DNA of 64,000 nucleotides from the NCBI RefSeq assembly GCF_003234185.1, contig NZ_QKSM01000004.1:124001-188000 (forward strand). The letters are read 5' to 3'. The translations under genes and the position numbers were made by a program. Positions 20,155 through 29,088 of the stretch are shown in pieces. Position 1 is the first letter of the stretch. Each line of letters starts with the position of its first letter. The notes beneath the pieces were generated by a model. It was not told where the DNA came from, did no database searches, and saw nothing but the letters and a program-made list of their open reading frames with translations. Origin of the DNA: Curtobacterium sp. MCSS17_008. Lineage in GTDB: Bacteria > Actinomycetota > Actinomycetes > Actinomycetales > Microbacteriaceae.

Positions 20155-20594
20155 GCGCAAACCATAGCCCGCTGTCCGGCGCGGTACCGGGATCATCGGG
20201 CGTGTTGCGCCGGATGGCGCACTGCAGCACGTCCCCAGAACGAGGGTCACGTCAAGTTTCCTGAGTGGCTCGAACGGCTGCGGGCTGCTCGAGCAGAAGG
20301 GGCCGGACGTTCTGGCGCCGCGAGTCGGAAGCCCGTCCTGACCGGGTGTTCTCTTGTCGGGCTGGCGGCGCGGGAGTGCTCATGGCGGGTCGCCGGAGCA
20401 CGCGGGGCGCTGTCCTCATCGCGTTACATCTCGCAAAACTTTCGGATCCAGTGACAACATCCTGAGGATCCGCGCTAGATTGAGGGAACTTCGCCATAGC
20501 GACCGCTTGCTCCTTCGCGGCACGTTCTGGGGGGAGTGCCAACGGGCTCTGGGCGTCAGGGTCTGCCGGATCAGATCTTTAGGGGAAACACTTC
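20155..20594. other. 440-base gap with promoter and leader of the small LAFTG gene
   Basis: No gene seen. The right part holds a likely promoter (GTGACA at 20451-20456, TAGATT at 20476-20481, 19 apart) flanked by an inverted pair CGGATCC/GGATCCG. From there the leader to the ATG at 20595 would be about 105 bases, long for this genome, and ends in AGGGGA. The left ~290 bases show nothing recognisable. Confidence 0.45.
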
Positions 20595-21164
20595 ATGAAG
20601 AAGCTCATCGCCGCTGCCCTCATCGCGGGTGCGGCCTTCGTCGCGGTCCCGACCGCTGCCAACGCTGCGACCTCCGGCTACGCGCCGGAGACCGCTGGCA
20701 CCGTCACGGGCGACTTCGTTGCCGGTGGCACCGCCATCGTGAACTTCAACGACAACGTCTTCGCTGCCGGCGAGACCGTCAACGTGCAGGTCACCGGTGC
20801 CGGTGCCGTCACGCTCGGCGCGCTGCCGACCACGACCGTGTCGGAGACCTACACGGCCGACGCCGAGGGTGGCCTCACCATCCGCGTCACGTTCCCGGCC
20901 GGCGGCTCGGGCACCTACAACCTGACCGCGACCGGCGCCACCTCGGGCACCGTCGGCACGGCGTTCTTCACCATCGCGCCGGCCGCCGGTGGCACCGGCA
21001 CCACGGTCGGCTCGACCGGCAACACCGGCACCCCCGGTGAGCTCGCCTTCACGGGTGGCACCATCTCCACCCTCGGCCTCTGGGCTGCCGGTGGCGCGAT
21101 CGTCCTCGGCGGTGGCCTCCTGGTCGTCCGCAAGTCGGTCCGTCGTCAGCACGACGCCGCCTGA
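20595..21164 (+). CDS. Small cell-wall-anchored protein with LAFTG sortase motif
   Basis: A 189-residue secreted protein: Sec signal peptide (MKKLIAAALIAGAAFVAVP, cleavage near ANAA), a single beta-rich Ig-like domain of about 105 residues rich in Gly/Thr/Ala, a Gly/Thr linker, then LAFTG, a hydrophobic helix and a basic tail (RKSVRRQ). LAxTG is the motif recognised by class E sortases of actinobacteria. No sortase gene lies in the window. Cysteine-free. The strong RBS, long leader and strong terminator suggest a highly expressed surface protein. Confidence 0.9.
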   Translation: MKKLIAAALIAGAAFVAVPTAANAATSGYAPETAGTVTGDFVAGGTAIVNFNDNVFAAGETVNVQVTGAGAVTLGALPTTTVSETYTADAEGGLTIRVTFPAGGSGTYNLTATGATSGTVGTAFFTIAPAAGGTGTTVGSTGNTGTPGELAFTGGTISTLGLWAAGGAIVLGGGLLVVRKSVRRQHDAA

Positions 21165-21180
21165 GCTCAGCTCGACTGAA

Positions 21181-21214
21181 CGGAACCCCCGGCACCTCGG
21201 TGCCGGGGGTTCCG
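21181..21214. terminator. Strong hairpin between convergent genes
   Basis: Arms of 16 bases (CGGAACCCCCGGCACC and complement) with a two-base centre, 17 bases after the LAFTG gene stop. It can serve the convergent VanZ gene as well. It is not a member of the GACGGGAGGC family. Confidence 0.85.
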
Positions 21215-21243
21215 TCTCGTCTGCGGGCAGAGTGCGCAGCACG

Positions 21244-22104
21244 TCAGCCGCGCCGCGCCCGCCCCAGCACCACGATCCCCACCAGCACCCCGAGCACCGC
21301 TCCCGAGGTGTTCGCCAGCACGTCGTCCACCGACGCGAACCGCGCCGGCAGGAACAGCGCCTGCACCGTCTCGATCGCGCAGCTCGCCACGAGGCCGCCC
21401 AGCATGCCGACCCACCACGCACGCGCCCCGAAGAGCAGCAGCACGAAGAACCCGAACGGCACGAAGAAGAGCACGTTCGCCGTGAACTCCACCGCGTCGT
21501 ACCCGAGCCACCCCGGCGCCCCGAGTCGCTGCCCGGCCGCGATCGCCCGAACCAGCCACGGATGCACCCCGCCGTCGACCGGGGATCCCGCCGTCGCCAC
21601 CAGGACCACCACGACCCCGTAGGTGGTCGCCAGGGTCCACGCCACACGCCGCGTCCGTCCGGACGCGTGCGCAGCCCGCTCCCGCGCGCCCCACGCCGCG
21701 TCGAGCAGTGCCCCCAGGGCCACGCCGACGAGTCCGGCCAGTGCCACCGAGCGGAACCGGTCACCGGGGGCGGACGCCTGGGCAGCGGCGACGCCGGCGA
21801 GCACCAGCACGACGGCACCGCTCGTGAGCGCGCGTCGCCGCACTCCGGCCGGCCGGGAGGCGCGGTTCGCCGCCGCCAGCACCAGCGGCAGCGGGGCGGT
21901 CGCCAGGCTCACCAGCATCGCCAGCACGAAGCGGTCGTCGAGTGCGAGCGTGCCGTGTCCGAGCGCGCGCAGCGCGCCGACGGCGCCCACCAGCAAGGAC
22001 CGCAGCCGGTCTGCGAGGCCGGGCACGAGCAGCACCGTGACCACGATCACGACCGCAGCGGACACCACACTCCGCACGAGCGTGGTCCTCGTCGCGGTCC
22101 CCAT
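21244..22104 (-). CDS. VanZ family membrane protein
   Basis: A 286-aa protein with about eight helices. The C-terminal part shows the VanZ pattern: EFTANVLFFVPFGFFVLLL, then a helix with SCAIETVQALFLPARFASVDDVLANTSGAVLG. VanZ-like proteins are linked to glycopeptide tolerance and cell-envelope processes, but the exact role is unsettled. The start at 22104 follows a TAGCGT box by eight bases; the frame is open further upstream, but that part is low-complexity and overlaps the divergent regulatory region. Confidence 0.82.
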   Translation of the reverse strand: MGTATRTTLVRSVVSAAVVIVVTVLLVPGLADRLRSLLVGAVGALRALGHGTLALDDRFVLAMLVSLATAPLPLVLAAANRASRPAGVRRRALTSGAVVLVLAGVAAAQASAPGDRFRSVALAGLVGVALGALLDAAWGARERAAHASGRTRRVAWTLATTYGVVVVLVATAGSPVDGGVHPWLVRAIAAGQRLGAPGWLGYDAVEFTANVLFFVPFGFFVLLLFGARAWWVGMLGGLVASCAIETVQALFLPARFASVDDVLANTSGAVLGVLVGIVVLGRARRG

Positions 22105-22195
22105 GGGAACCAACGCTAGCGGGCCGCGCCTCCCGGCCGGTGGGCGGTTCCGCGAGCGGCGGGACGCACGACGAACCGGTTCATCCACGAAACGA

Positions 22196-22356
22196 GTACC
22201 CCGATCCGCGCCCTGTACCCCGTTCGTGTGTCCCCCATCCCCGGAAATCCGGGGCTGTACCCCGATGTGCATGCGCGGAAACCGTGAAAGCGCGGGCATC
22301 GCTGGCGGAGCCGGGGGACGTTCTCGTACGGTTGTCCCGTCAGCAGATGTACCCCG
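22196..22356. promoter_or_regulatory. Four GTACCCCG boxes upstream of the twin small genes
   Basis: GTACCCCG occurs at 22196, 22215, 22257 and 22349 in the divergent gap between the VanZ gene and the first small gene. An inverted copy (CGGGGTAC) lies at 23212-23219, after the second. The longer string GATGTACCCCGGA at 22346-22358 is repeated exactly in inverted form at 23209-23221. Repetition of an eight-base word in so little space suggests binding sites; the factor is unknown. Confidence 0.45.
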
Positions 22357-22375
22357 GATCGCGAAGGAGAGCGAC

Positions 22376-22705
22376 ATGAGCACCACGGTCAACACCGACA
22401 CCCGCGCCGAGGTCACCCTCGACACCGACACCGTCGACGTCATCGCGGTCCTCGAGGCCGAGGCGGAGCACTCCGGCCGCGCCGCACGTGCCAAGACCAC
22501 CTGGACGCAGGAGGACGACGGCGAGTGGGTGGCCAACTACGGCGGCTACTTCGGCGGCAGCGTCGACAAGCGCGACGGCCGGTACGTCGCCTCCGACACC
22601 TTCGGCCTCGTGGTCGGCGACTTCGCCACCCTCGAGGAGGCCCAGGCCAAGCTCGCGGACCAGCTCCACGTGATGCTGCCGTCCGTCATCCGACCGGTCG
22701 CGTAG
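22376..22705 (+). CDS. Unknown 109-aa protein, first of a tandem paralogous pair
   Basis: Not recognised. The acidic N-terminal third reads AEVTLDTDTVDVI; the conserved core is EWVANYGGYFGG, followed by SDTFGLVVGDFATLEEAQAKLADQLH. There is no signal peptide, membrane helix or cysteine. The ATG is fixed by GAAGGAGA. The downstream gene encodes a protein of exactly the same length with the same core. The pattern (aromatic-Gly core, then strand and a helix EAQxxLA) suggests a small alpha/beta domain, perhaps binding, but function is unknown. Confidence 0.75.
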   Translation: MSTTVNTDTRAEVTLDTDTVDVIAVLEAEAEHSGRAARAKTTWTQEDDGEWVANYGGYFGGSVDKRDGRYVASDTFGLVVGDFATLEEAQAKLADQLHVMLPSVIRPVA

Positions 22706-22803
22706 TGCCTGACGACCATCCCGAGCCGCTCGCGGCCAGCACGACCAGCACCACCAGCTCGACCAGCACCGTCCAGTACCGCAGCAGCACGAGGAGCAAC
22801 ACC

Positions 22804-23133
22804 ATGAGCACCAGCGTCACCAGCAGCCACCAGGCCGAGGTGACCGTGGACACGGCGACCATCGAGGTCATCACCGGCATCGCCGCCGGCGTCGTGTCCC
22901 CAGACGCACCGGCCCGGGCGCACGTCGTCTGGTCCGAGGCCGACACGGGGCTCTGGGCGGCCAACTACGGCGGCTACTACGGCGGCGTGATCGACCAGCA
23001 GGGCGCGCACTTCTTCGTGTCCGACACCTTCGGGCAGTACGTCGGTGACTTCCGCTCGCTGCACGAGGCGCAGGACCGCCTCGCCGAGTGCCTGCACGAC
23101 CTGCTGCCGGACGTGCGCCGCACGCTCGACTGA
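22804..23133 (+). CDS. Unknown 109-aa protein, second of a tandem paralogous pair
   Basis: Paralogue of the gene at 22376, same length, sharing AEVT-DT-T--VI near the start, W--D-G-W-ANYGGY-GG in the core and SDTFG--VGDF--L-EAQ--LA--LH--LP to the end. The ATG is chosen because GAGGAG lies seven bases upstream and it equalises the lengths; a GTG at 22705 in frame would add a 33-residue Ser/Thr-rich leader coupled to the previous stop. The gap is rich in CAGCACGAC-like triplets. Followed by a GACGGGAGGC palindrome. Confidence 0.75.
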   Translation: MSTSVTSSHQAEVTVDTATIEVITGIAAGVVSPDAPARAHVVWSEADTGLWAANYGGYYGGVIDQQGAHFFVSDTFGQYVGDFRSLHEAQDRLAECLHDLLPDVRRTLD

Positions 23134-23150
23134 CACCGGGACCATCCAGA

Positions 23151-23202
23151 CGGGAGGCCCGGATCACCTCCGCCACACGGCGGACGTGATCCGGGCCTCC
23201 CG
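23151..23202. repeat. GACGGGAGGC palindrome, copy 2
   Basis: Arms of 24 bases with one mismatch and a four-base ACAC loop. It is the only copy in the window that lies between codirectional genes, downstream of the small-protein pair and 178 bases before the giant surface protein. It is closely similar to copy 3 (shared CGGGAGGCCCGG and GTGATCCGGGCCTCCCG). Confidence 0.85.
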
Positions 23203-23240
23203 TTCGTGTCCGGGGTACATCCGATGACCCCAGAACGGGT

Positions 23241-23260
23241 GGTCCCCCCTACTGGGGACC
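23241..23260. promoter_or_regulatory. GGTCCCC-N6-GGGGACC inverted repeat upstream of the giant surface protein
   Basis: Seven-base arms, six-base spacer, 120 bases before the start at 23381. Neighbouring GATGTCCCC and ATGACCCC words resemble the GTACCCCG boxes further left. Operator function is inference. Confidence 0.35.
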
Positions 23261-23380
23261 CGCGATGTCCCCTCCAACGCTCAGGGTTCTGCCAGGATCG
23301 AGACGACGCCAGCGACCGTCCCCCTGCACGGACCGTCCACTGAGCCTGGTGTCGGCATCGTCTCGACCCGAAAGTGACTC

Positions 23381-26300
23381 ATGCTGCCTGTGCACCAGGG
23401 CACCGCTGTGCCCGGTGACGACCTCGCAGGTCGTCGCCCCCTGTCCGATCGCCGGCCCGGCCGCCGCCTCGTCGCGATGCTCGGCACGGCGCTGCTCGTC
23501 GGAGCCGGTGTCTCCGCGACCACCGCGGTCGTCGCCGCCGAGCCTGCTGCCGCCGTCACCGCGCTGAGCAACGGGCGCCTCGTCTGCGACCAGAACACGC
23601 TCTACGCGGTCAACGCCGCGGGCAAGGTCGTCGCCGTCGACATCACGCAGGGCTCGACCGCCGGCCAGAACGTGCCGGTCACCGACCTGGGCACCGAGGG
23701 CAACAACGGTCTCGGCATCTCCCGCGAGGGCGTCTCGATGTTCGGAGCGTCGAACGGCGGCAGTGCGACGATCAAGCAGTACGACCCGAAGACCGGACAG
23801 GTGCTCGCCACCATCCCCACCGACGGCGTCCACTCGGTCATCCGCGGTGCGGTCAACCCCGTCACCGGCATCTACTACTACGGTGACTCCACCAGGATCT
23901 GGGCGTACGACCCGACGGCGGGGAAGACCCTCGGCCAGGTCGGCACCCTGACCGGCATGACGACCACGAACTCGGCCGGTGGCACGAGCGTGAACGGCGA
24001 CTTCGCGTTCAGCTCGCGCGGTCTCATGTTCGTCGTCGCCGCGCACAAGGTGTACCGCGTCGACACGACCGAGCTGCCGACGACGTCCATGCCGGTGAGC
24101 GGCCGTGCCCTCAGCACCACCGAGATCGGTCAGCTGCCGAGCGGCACGAACAGCCCCGGCATCGCGTTCTCGTCCGACGGGTACCTCTACGTCTCGTCGA
24201 CGGCGACGGCCAACAACGTCAGCACGACGACCGTGTACCAGCTCGACCCGACCTCCGGCGCCGAGATCCGCCGTTTCGCCGTCTCGGGCAACTTCGGCGC
24301 GACCGACCTCGCGACCTGCAACTACGCGGACACGCTGACCGGACAGGCCTCCGTCGACGACCGGTGGAAGGACACCGACCAGTTCACCCTCGCGATCGCG
24401 GGCGACGGCATCAAGACCACGACGCCCGGCGCCTCCGGCACGACGACGGGCACCGCCACGGGCGTCCAGCCGAAGACCGCCGGCGCGCTCCTCACGACCC
24501 CGGACAAGGACTACACGGTCACGCAGGAGCCGGCCGGCACCACCGACCCGGCGCACTACCGCACGACGTGGCAGGCGGTCGACCTGTCGACCAAGCGCAC
24601 CGTCGCGACCGGCAGCGGCGGCACGGCGACGTTCCGCTTCCCGCAGGCGGCGACCGCCGACGGCACCGACGTGGTCGTCACCTTCACCAACACGCTCGAG
24701 CTCACGCACGTCGCGACCAAGCCCGACTCCTACCGCACGCCGGTCGGCACACGGCTGGTCGTCCCCGCCGACGGCGTCCTCGGCAACGACTCCGGCACCG
24801 GCCTGACCGTGCAGTCCGCCGGTACCCCGGCGCACGGCTCCGTGACGACCTCGGCCGACGGCGGCTTCACCTACACGCCGGCGACGGGCTTCTCCGGGAC
24901 CGACCAGTTCACCTACACCGCGGCCGACGGGTCCGGGCGGACCGCGACGAGCACCGTGACGGTGACCGTGTCGCCGACCGGCGCCGACGACGCCTTCTCG
25001 GTGCGCGCGGGGGCGACGACGACGGCGGACGCGGCCACGGGCCTCCTGGCCAACGACAGCGGCAGCGACCTGACCGTCACCGGCCACACCGACCCGGCCC
25101 ACGGCACGCTCGTGCTCGGGAAGGACGGGTCGTACCGCTACACCCCGGCCCAGGGCTTCTCGGGAACCGACTCCTTCACGTACACGGCGACCGACGGCAA
25201 CGGCACGACCACCACGGCGACCGTCACCGTGACGGTCCTGCCCTCGGCCGCTCCCGACACGATCACCGTCACCGCCGGCGGGCCGACCACCGCTGCGGCA
25301 CCGGGCCTGCTCGGCAACGACCAGGGCAGCGGCCTGACCGTCACCGGCTCGACGCAGCCCGCACACGGCACCGTCAGCGTCGGGAAGGACGGCTCGTACA
25401 CGTACACCCCGGCCGACGGCTGGTCGGGGGAGGACTCCTTCGACTACACGGTCACCGACGGCAACGGGAAGACCGACACCGTCACCGTGTCCGTGCTCGT
25501 ACGCCCCGCGGCGACCGACGACACGATCACCGTGGCCGCCGGCGGCACCGCCACGGCGACGACCCGCGCGGACGGCGTCCTCGGCAACGACCGCGGCACC
25601 GACCTGACGATCCGCTCGAACACGCAGCCGACCCACGGCGCGCTGACGCTGCACCCCGACGGCACCTACACGTACGTGCCCGCGACCGGGTACTCCGGCA
25701 CGGACACCTTCACGTACCAGGCCACCGACGGCGCCGGCACGGTCGTGAGCGGCACCGTCACCCTGGTGGTGATGCCCACGGCAGCCGCGGACGACGCCGT
25801 CACCACGGCGAACGAGCCCGTCGCGATCGACGTGGCCGGGAACGACACCGGCACCGACCTCACGCCGAGGGTCGCCACGGCCCCGGCCCACGGCACCGCG
25901 GTCGTGGACACCGACGGCACCGTCGGGTACACCCCGGTCCGCGACTGGTCCGGCACCGACACCTTCACGTACACGGTGACCGACGGCTCCGGCCGTACAT
26001 CGGAGCCCGCGACCGTCACGGTCGCGGTCTCGCCGACCGCTCGTCCGGACGACACCGCCACGACGGCCGGCACCCCGGTCGCCGTCGCGCTGACGACCCT
26101 GACGGGCAACGACTCCGGCACCGGGCTGACCGTCACCGGCGTCGGCAGGGCCACGAACGGCACGGTCGCCCTCGACGGGGACGGCAACGCGGTCTTCACG
26201 CCCGCCGACGGCTTCTCGGGCACGGGCACCTTCTGGTACGACGTCCGTGACGCCTCCGGCCGCACCGACTCCACCTGGGTCGTCGTGGTCGTCGGCCCGC

Positions 26301-28912
26301 AGGCGTCCGCCGACGCCGCGTCCGTCCCGGCGTCCACCACGCTCACCGTCTCGGCGGCCGAGGGCGTGCTCGCGAACGACGAGGGCACCGGCCTGACCGC
26401 GGAGGCCGGCGAGCAGCCGCTGCACGGCACGCTCGAGCTGGCTGCGGACGGCTCGTACACGTACACGCCGGCCACCGACTGGTCCGGCACCGACCGCTTC
26501 ACGTACACGGCGACGGACGCCGACGGGGAGACCTCCACCGGCCTGGTCGAGATCACCGTCACGCCCCGCACCGAGGACGACCGCATCCGCACGACGGCGG
26601 GGCAGCCCGTCACGGTGACCACGGGTGACCTGACCGGCAACGACCACGGCTCCGGCCTCGTCGTCACCGGCGTCGGCCGGCCCAGCGCGGGCACCGTCGT
26701 GCTGAACGCCGACGGCACCGTCACCTACACCCCGGCTCCGGGCACCTCGGGCGGGGCGACGTTCTCCTACGACGTCACCGGCGCCGACGGACAGCAGGCC
26801 ACCGGCACCGTCACCGTGACGACCACGCCCGTGGTCGCCGCGACCGACGCCGACGCCACCGCCGACGGCACCCTCGTCGTCCCCGCGGACGAAGGCGTGC
26901 TCGAGGGCGCGACCGGCACCGACCTCGGCGTCACCGGCAACACCGAGCCGGGTCACGGCACGGTCGAGGTCGGGAAGGACGGCTCGTACACGTACACGCC
27001 CGACACCGGCTACTCCGGCAAGGACACCTTCGACGTGACGATCACCGACGGGTCGGGCGGCACCACGACCGGCACCGTCACGATCACCGTCGCGCCGAAG
27101 GCCGTCGAGGACACCGCCACCACCACGGCGGGCACCCCGGTCGACGTACCGGTGACCGCGAACGACAAGGGCAGCGCGCTCCGGGTGACCGGGGTCGGCA
27201 CGGCCGCGAACGGCACCGTCCGCGTCGCCGGCACGGGCACCGACAGCACCGGTGTGACCTACACGCCCGCCGACGGCTTCTCCGGCACCGACACGTTCAC
27301 CTACACGGTGACCGACGGCACCGGCTCCACCGCGACGGCCACCGTCCGCGTCACCGTCGCACCCACCGCGGCCGACGACGTGCTGCAGACCCCGTCCGGC
27401 ACCGCCCTGCCGCTCGGCGGGACCGTGCTGACCGGCAACGACCGCGGCACCGGGCTCACCGTCACCGGCCACACCGCACCGCGCCGCGGCACCGTCACCA
27501 CCGCGGCCGACGGCGCCCCGGTCTACACGCCGACCGCGGGATGGTCCGGCACCGACACCTTCACGTACACGGTCACCGACGCCTCCGGGCAGACCGCGAC
27601 CGCGACGGTCACGGTGCTGGTCGGCAACGTCGCGACGGCCGACCGCGGCACCACCACCACGAACTCCACCCTGCGGATGTCCGCGGCCTCCGGCGTGCTG
27701 ACCGACGACTCCGGCGCGGGGCTGTGGGCGAAGCCCGACCGGGAGCCGCGCCACGGCACCGTCGAGCTCGGCAAGGACGGCTCGTACGTGTACACGCCGG
27801 CGAAGGGCTTCTCGGGCACCGACACCTTCACGTACACCGCGGTCGACGCCGAAGGCTCCACGGCCACCGGTCTCGTGACCATCACCGTCACCCCGGTCGC
27901 GGCCGACGACCGCACCCACACCGCCGCCGGCACCCCGGTGACGGCGGTCGACCCGGGGGTGCTCGGCAACGACCACGGCTCCGACCTGCGGGTCGTGTCC
28001 GCCGGCACCGCGCACCACGGCACCGTGCGGATCGCCGGCGCGGGGACCTTCGTCTACACCCCGGAGCGGGGCTTCTCCGGCACGGACACGGTCACCTACC
28101 GCGACCACGACGCCGAGGGCCAGACCGCGGACGCCACCGTGTGGATCACCGTCGCGATCGACGCCGTCGACGACAGCGCACGCACGGTCGCCGGCACCGC
28201 GGTCGCCCGTGACGCCCGGCACGGTCTGCTCCGCAACGACCAGGGCGCCGGTCTGACCGCCGCCCTCGACCGGAAGCCGGCGCACGGCACGGTCTCGGTG
28301 CAGTCCGACGGCTCGTACCTGTACGAGGCCGCGGACGGGTTCACCGGCACCGACCGGTTCACCTACACGGTGACCGACGCGTCCGGCCAGGACACGACGG
28401 CCACCGCGGTCATGACGGTCGTCGCGGCCGCCACCGCCGCGGACGACTCGGCCACCGGTGCCGTGGACCACGCGGTCAGCGTCCGCCCGACCGACAACGA
28501 CCACGCCAGCGGCGGCGCGCACTTCCTGCCCGCGACCCTGCACCTGGTCGACCCCGCCACCGGCGCACCGACCGACCGCGTCGTCGTCGGCGGCATGGGC
28601 ACCTGGCAGGTCGAGCGAGGGCGAGTCGTCTTCACCCCCGAGCACGGCTGGGCCGCCCGCACCTCGATCGACTACACCGTCCGGGACAGCGCGGCGCAGC
28701 TGGTCCGGGCGACGATCGAGGTCTCCTACCCGACCGGGATCGCCGCGGTGGCCCACATCGCGAAGCTCGCCTTCACGGGCGCCACCGGGCTGGTCGGCCT
28801 CGGCCTGGCAGCCGCCGCGATGGTCCTCGCCGGGGCGTTCCTGGTGGTCCGGCGCCGGTCCGGCGACGGCTCCGCCGTCACGACGGGGGTGCGGCGCCGC
28901 TCCGGGTCCTGA
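23381..28912 (+). CDS. Giant cell-wall-anchored protein with about 15 Ig/cadherin-like repeats
   Basis: An 1843-residue surface protein. An N-terminal basic region and helix (about 30-52) form the signal peptide. Next comes a ~300-residue propeller-like domain (IKQYDPKTGQVLATIP, YYYGDSTRIWAYDP, VYQLDPTSGAEIRRF), then a ~110-residue prealbumin-like domain. From about residue 450 follow 14 repeats of 85-90 residues built on VLGNDxGTGLTVTG, PAHGTV, DGSYTYTPAxGFSGTDTFTYTVTD and TATVTVTV (Big_9/VCBS type), and one divergent last repeat. The end is LAFTG, a helix and an Arg-rich tail for sortase anchoring. Such proteins act as adhesins or filament scaffolds; the partner is unknown. The RBS is weak. 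Confidence 0.93.
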   Translation: MLPVHQGTAVPGDDLAGRRPLSDRRPGRRLVAMLGTALLVGAGVSATTAVVAAEPAAAVTALSNGRLVCDQNTLYAVNAAGKVVAVDITQGSTAGQNVPVTDLGTEGNNGLGISREGVSMFGASNGGSATIKQYDPKTGQVLATIPTDGVHSVIRGAVNPVTGIYYYGDSTRIWAYDPTAGKTLGQVGTLTGMTTTNSAGGTSVNGDFAFSSRGLMFVVAAHKVYRVDTTELPTTSMPVSGRALSTTEIGQLPSGTNSPGIAFSSDGYLYVSSTATANNVSTTTVYQLDPTSGAEIRRFAVSGNFGATDLATCNYADTLTGQASVDDRWKDTDQFTLAIAGDGIKTTTPGASGTTTGTATGVQPKTAGALLTTPDKDYTVTQEPAGTTDPAHYRTTWQAVDLSTKRTVATGSGGTATFRFPQAATADGTDVVVTFTNTLELTHVATKPDSYRTPVGTRLVVPADGVLGNDSGTGLTVQSAGTPAHGSVTTSADGGFTYTPATGFSGTDQFTYTAADGSGRTATSTVTVTVSPTGADDAFSVRAGATTTADAATGLLANDSGSDLTVTGHTDPAHGTLVLGKDGSYRYTPAQGFSGTDSFTYTATDGNGTTTTATVTVTVLPSAAPDTITVTAGGPTTAAAPGLLGNDQGSGLTVTGSTQPAHGTVSVGKDGSYTYTPADGWSGEDSFDYTVTDGNGKTDTVTVSVLVRPAATDDTITVAAGGTATATTRADGVLGNDRGTDLTIRSNTQPTHGALTLHPDGTYTYVPATGYSGTDTFTYQATDGAGTVVSGTVTLVVMPTAAADDAVTTANEPVAIDVAGNDTGTDLTPRVATAPAHGTAVVDTDGTVGYTPVRDWSGTDTFTYTVTDGSGRTSEPATVTVAVSPTARPDDTATTAGTPVAVALTTLTGNDSGTGLTVTGVGRATNGTVALDGDGNAVFTPADGFSGTGTFWYDVRDASGRTDSTWVVVVVGPQASADAASVPASTTLTVSAAEGVLANDEGTGLTAEAGEQPLHGTLELAADGSYTYTPATDWSGTDRFTYTATDADGETSTGLVEITVTPRTEDDRIRTTAGQPVTVTTGDLTGNDHGSGLVVTGVGRPSAGTVVLNADGTVTYTPAPGTSGGATFSYDVTGADGQQATGTVTVTTTPVVAATDADATADGTLVVPADEGVLEGATGTDLGVTGNTEPGHGTVEVGKDGSYTYTPDTGYSGKDTFDVTITDGSGGTTTGTVTITVAPKAVEDTATTTAGTPVDVPVTANDKGSALRVTGVGTAANGTVRVAGTGTDSTGVTYTPADGFSGTDTFTYTVTDGTGSTATATVRVTVAPTAADDVLQTPSGTALPLGGTVLTGNDRGTGLTVTGHTAPRRGTVTTAADGAPVYTPTAGWSGTDTFTYTVTDASGQTATATVTVLVGNVATADRGTTTTNSTLRMSAASGVLTDDSGAGLWAKPDREPRHGTVELGKDGSYVYTPAKGFSGTDTFTYTAVDAEGSTATGLVTITVTPVAADDRTHTAAGTPVTAVDPGVLGNDHGSDLRVVSAGTAHHGTVRIAGAGTFVYTPERGFSGTDTVTYRDHDAEGQTADATVWITVAIDAVDDSARTVAGTAVARDARHGLLRNDQGAGLTAALDRKPAHGTVSVQSDGSYLYEAADGFTGTDRFTYTVTDASGQDTTATAVMTVVAAATAADDSATGAVDHAVSVRPTDNDHASGGAHFLPATLHLVDPATGAPTDRVVVGGMGTWQVERGRVVFTPEHGWAARTSIDYTVRDSAAQLVRATIEVSYPTGIAAVAHIAKLAFTGATGLVGLGLAAAAMVLAGAFLVVRRRSGDGSAVTTGVRRRSGS

Positions 28913-28940
28913 TCCGCGGGTCCCGACCCGCAGCACCGGG

Positions 28941-28992
28941 CGGGAGGCCCGGAGCACGTCAGCCGACAGGCGCACGTGATCCGGGCCTCCCG
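28941..28992. repeat. GACGGGAGGC palindrome, copy 3 (bidirectional terminator)
   Basis: Arms of 19 bases (28941-28959 and 28974-28992) with one mismatch, between the convergent giant protein and SRAP genes. Confidence 0.85.
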
Positions 28993-29023
28993 TCCGTCGC
29001 GCGTGGTCGCGCCCGGTGGGTTG

Positions 29024-29088
29024 CCGCGCGTCGCGCCGTGCTCAGGCGACCAGGGGTCGACCGCGCGTCGCGCCGTGCTCAGGCGACC
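29024..29088. repeat. 28-base direct repeat straddling the SRAP stop codon
   Basis: The 28-base string beginning CCGCGCGTCGCGCCGTGCTC occurs at 29024-29051 and again, identical, at 29061-29088. The stop of the SRAP gene (29079-29081) lies in the second copy, so the first is a duplicate of the gene's 3' end. Confidence 0.9.

Noticed and set aside
20300..20590. Riboswitch in the leader of the small LAFTG gene
   Set aside because: I could not match it to a known riboswitch core such as c-di-GMP or ydaO; only promoter-like boxes are supported.
22705..22803. Longer second small protein starting at GTG 22705
   Set aside because: Would add a Ser/Thr low-complexity leader; ATG 22804 has GAGGAG and gives the same length as its paralogue.
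24700..28600. Regularly spaced similar DNA units looking like a repeat array or CRISPR
   Set aside because: They are the coding repeats of ~260-270 bases of the surface protein; unit length and open frame exclude CRISPR.
23249..28975. A 1908-codon open frame on the minus strand opposite the giant surface protein
   Set aside because: It is the antisense shadow of the repeat gene: Arg/Gly/Asp-rich, no start signal, and the plus frame has signal peptide, repeats and sortase motif.
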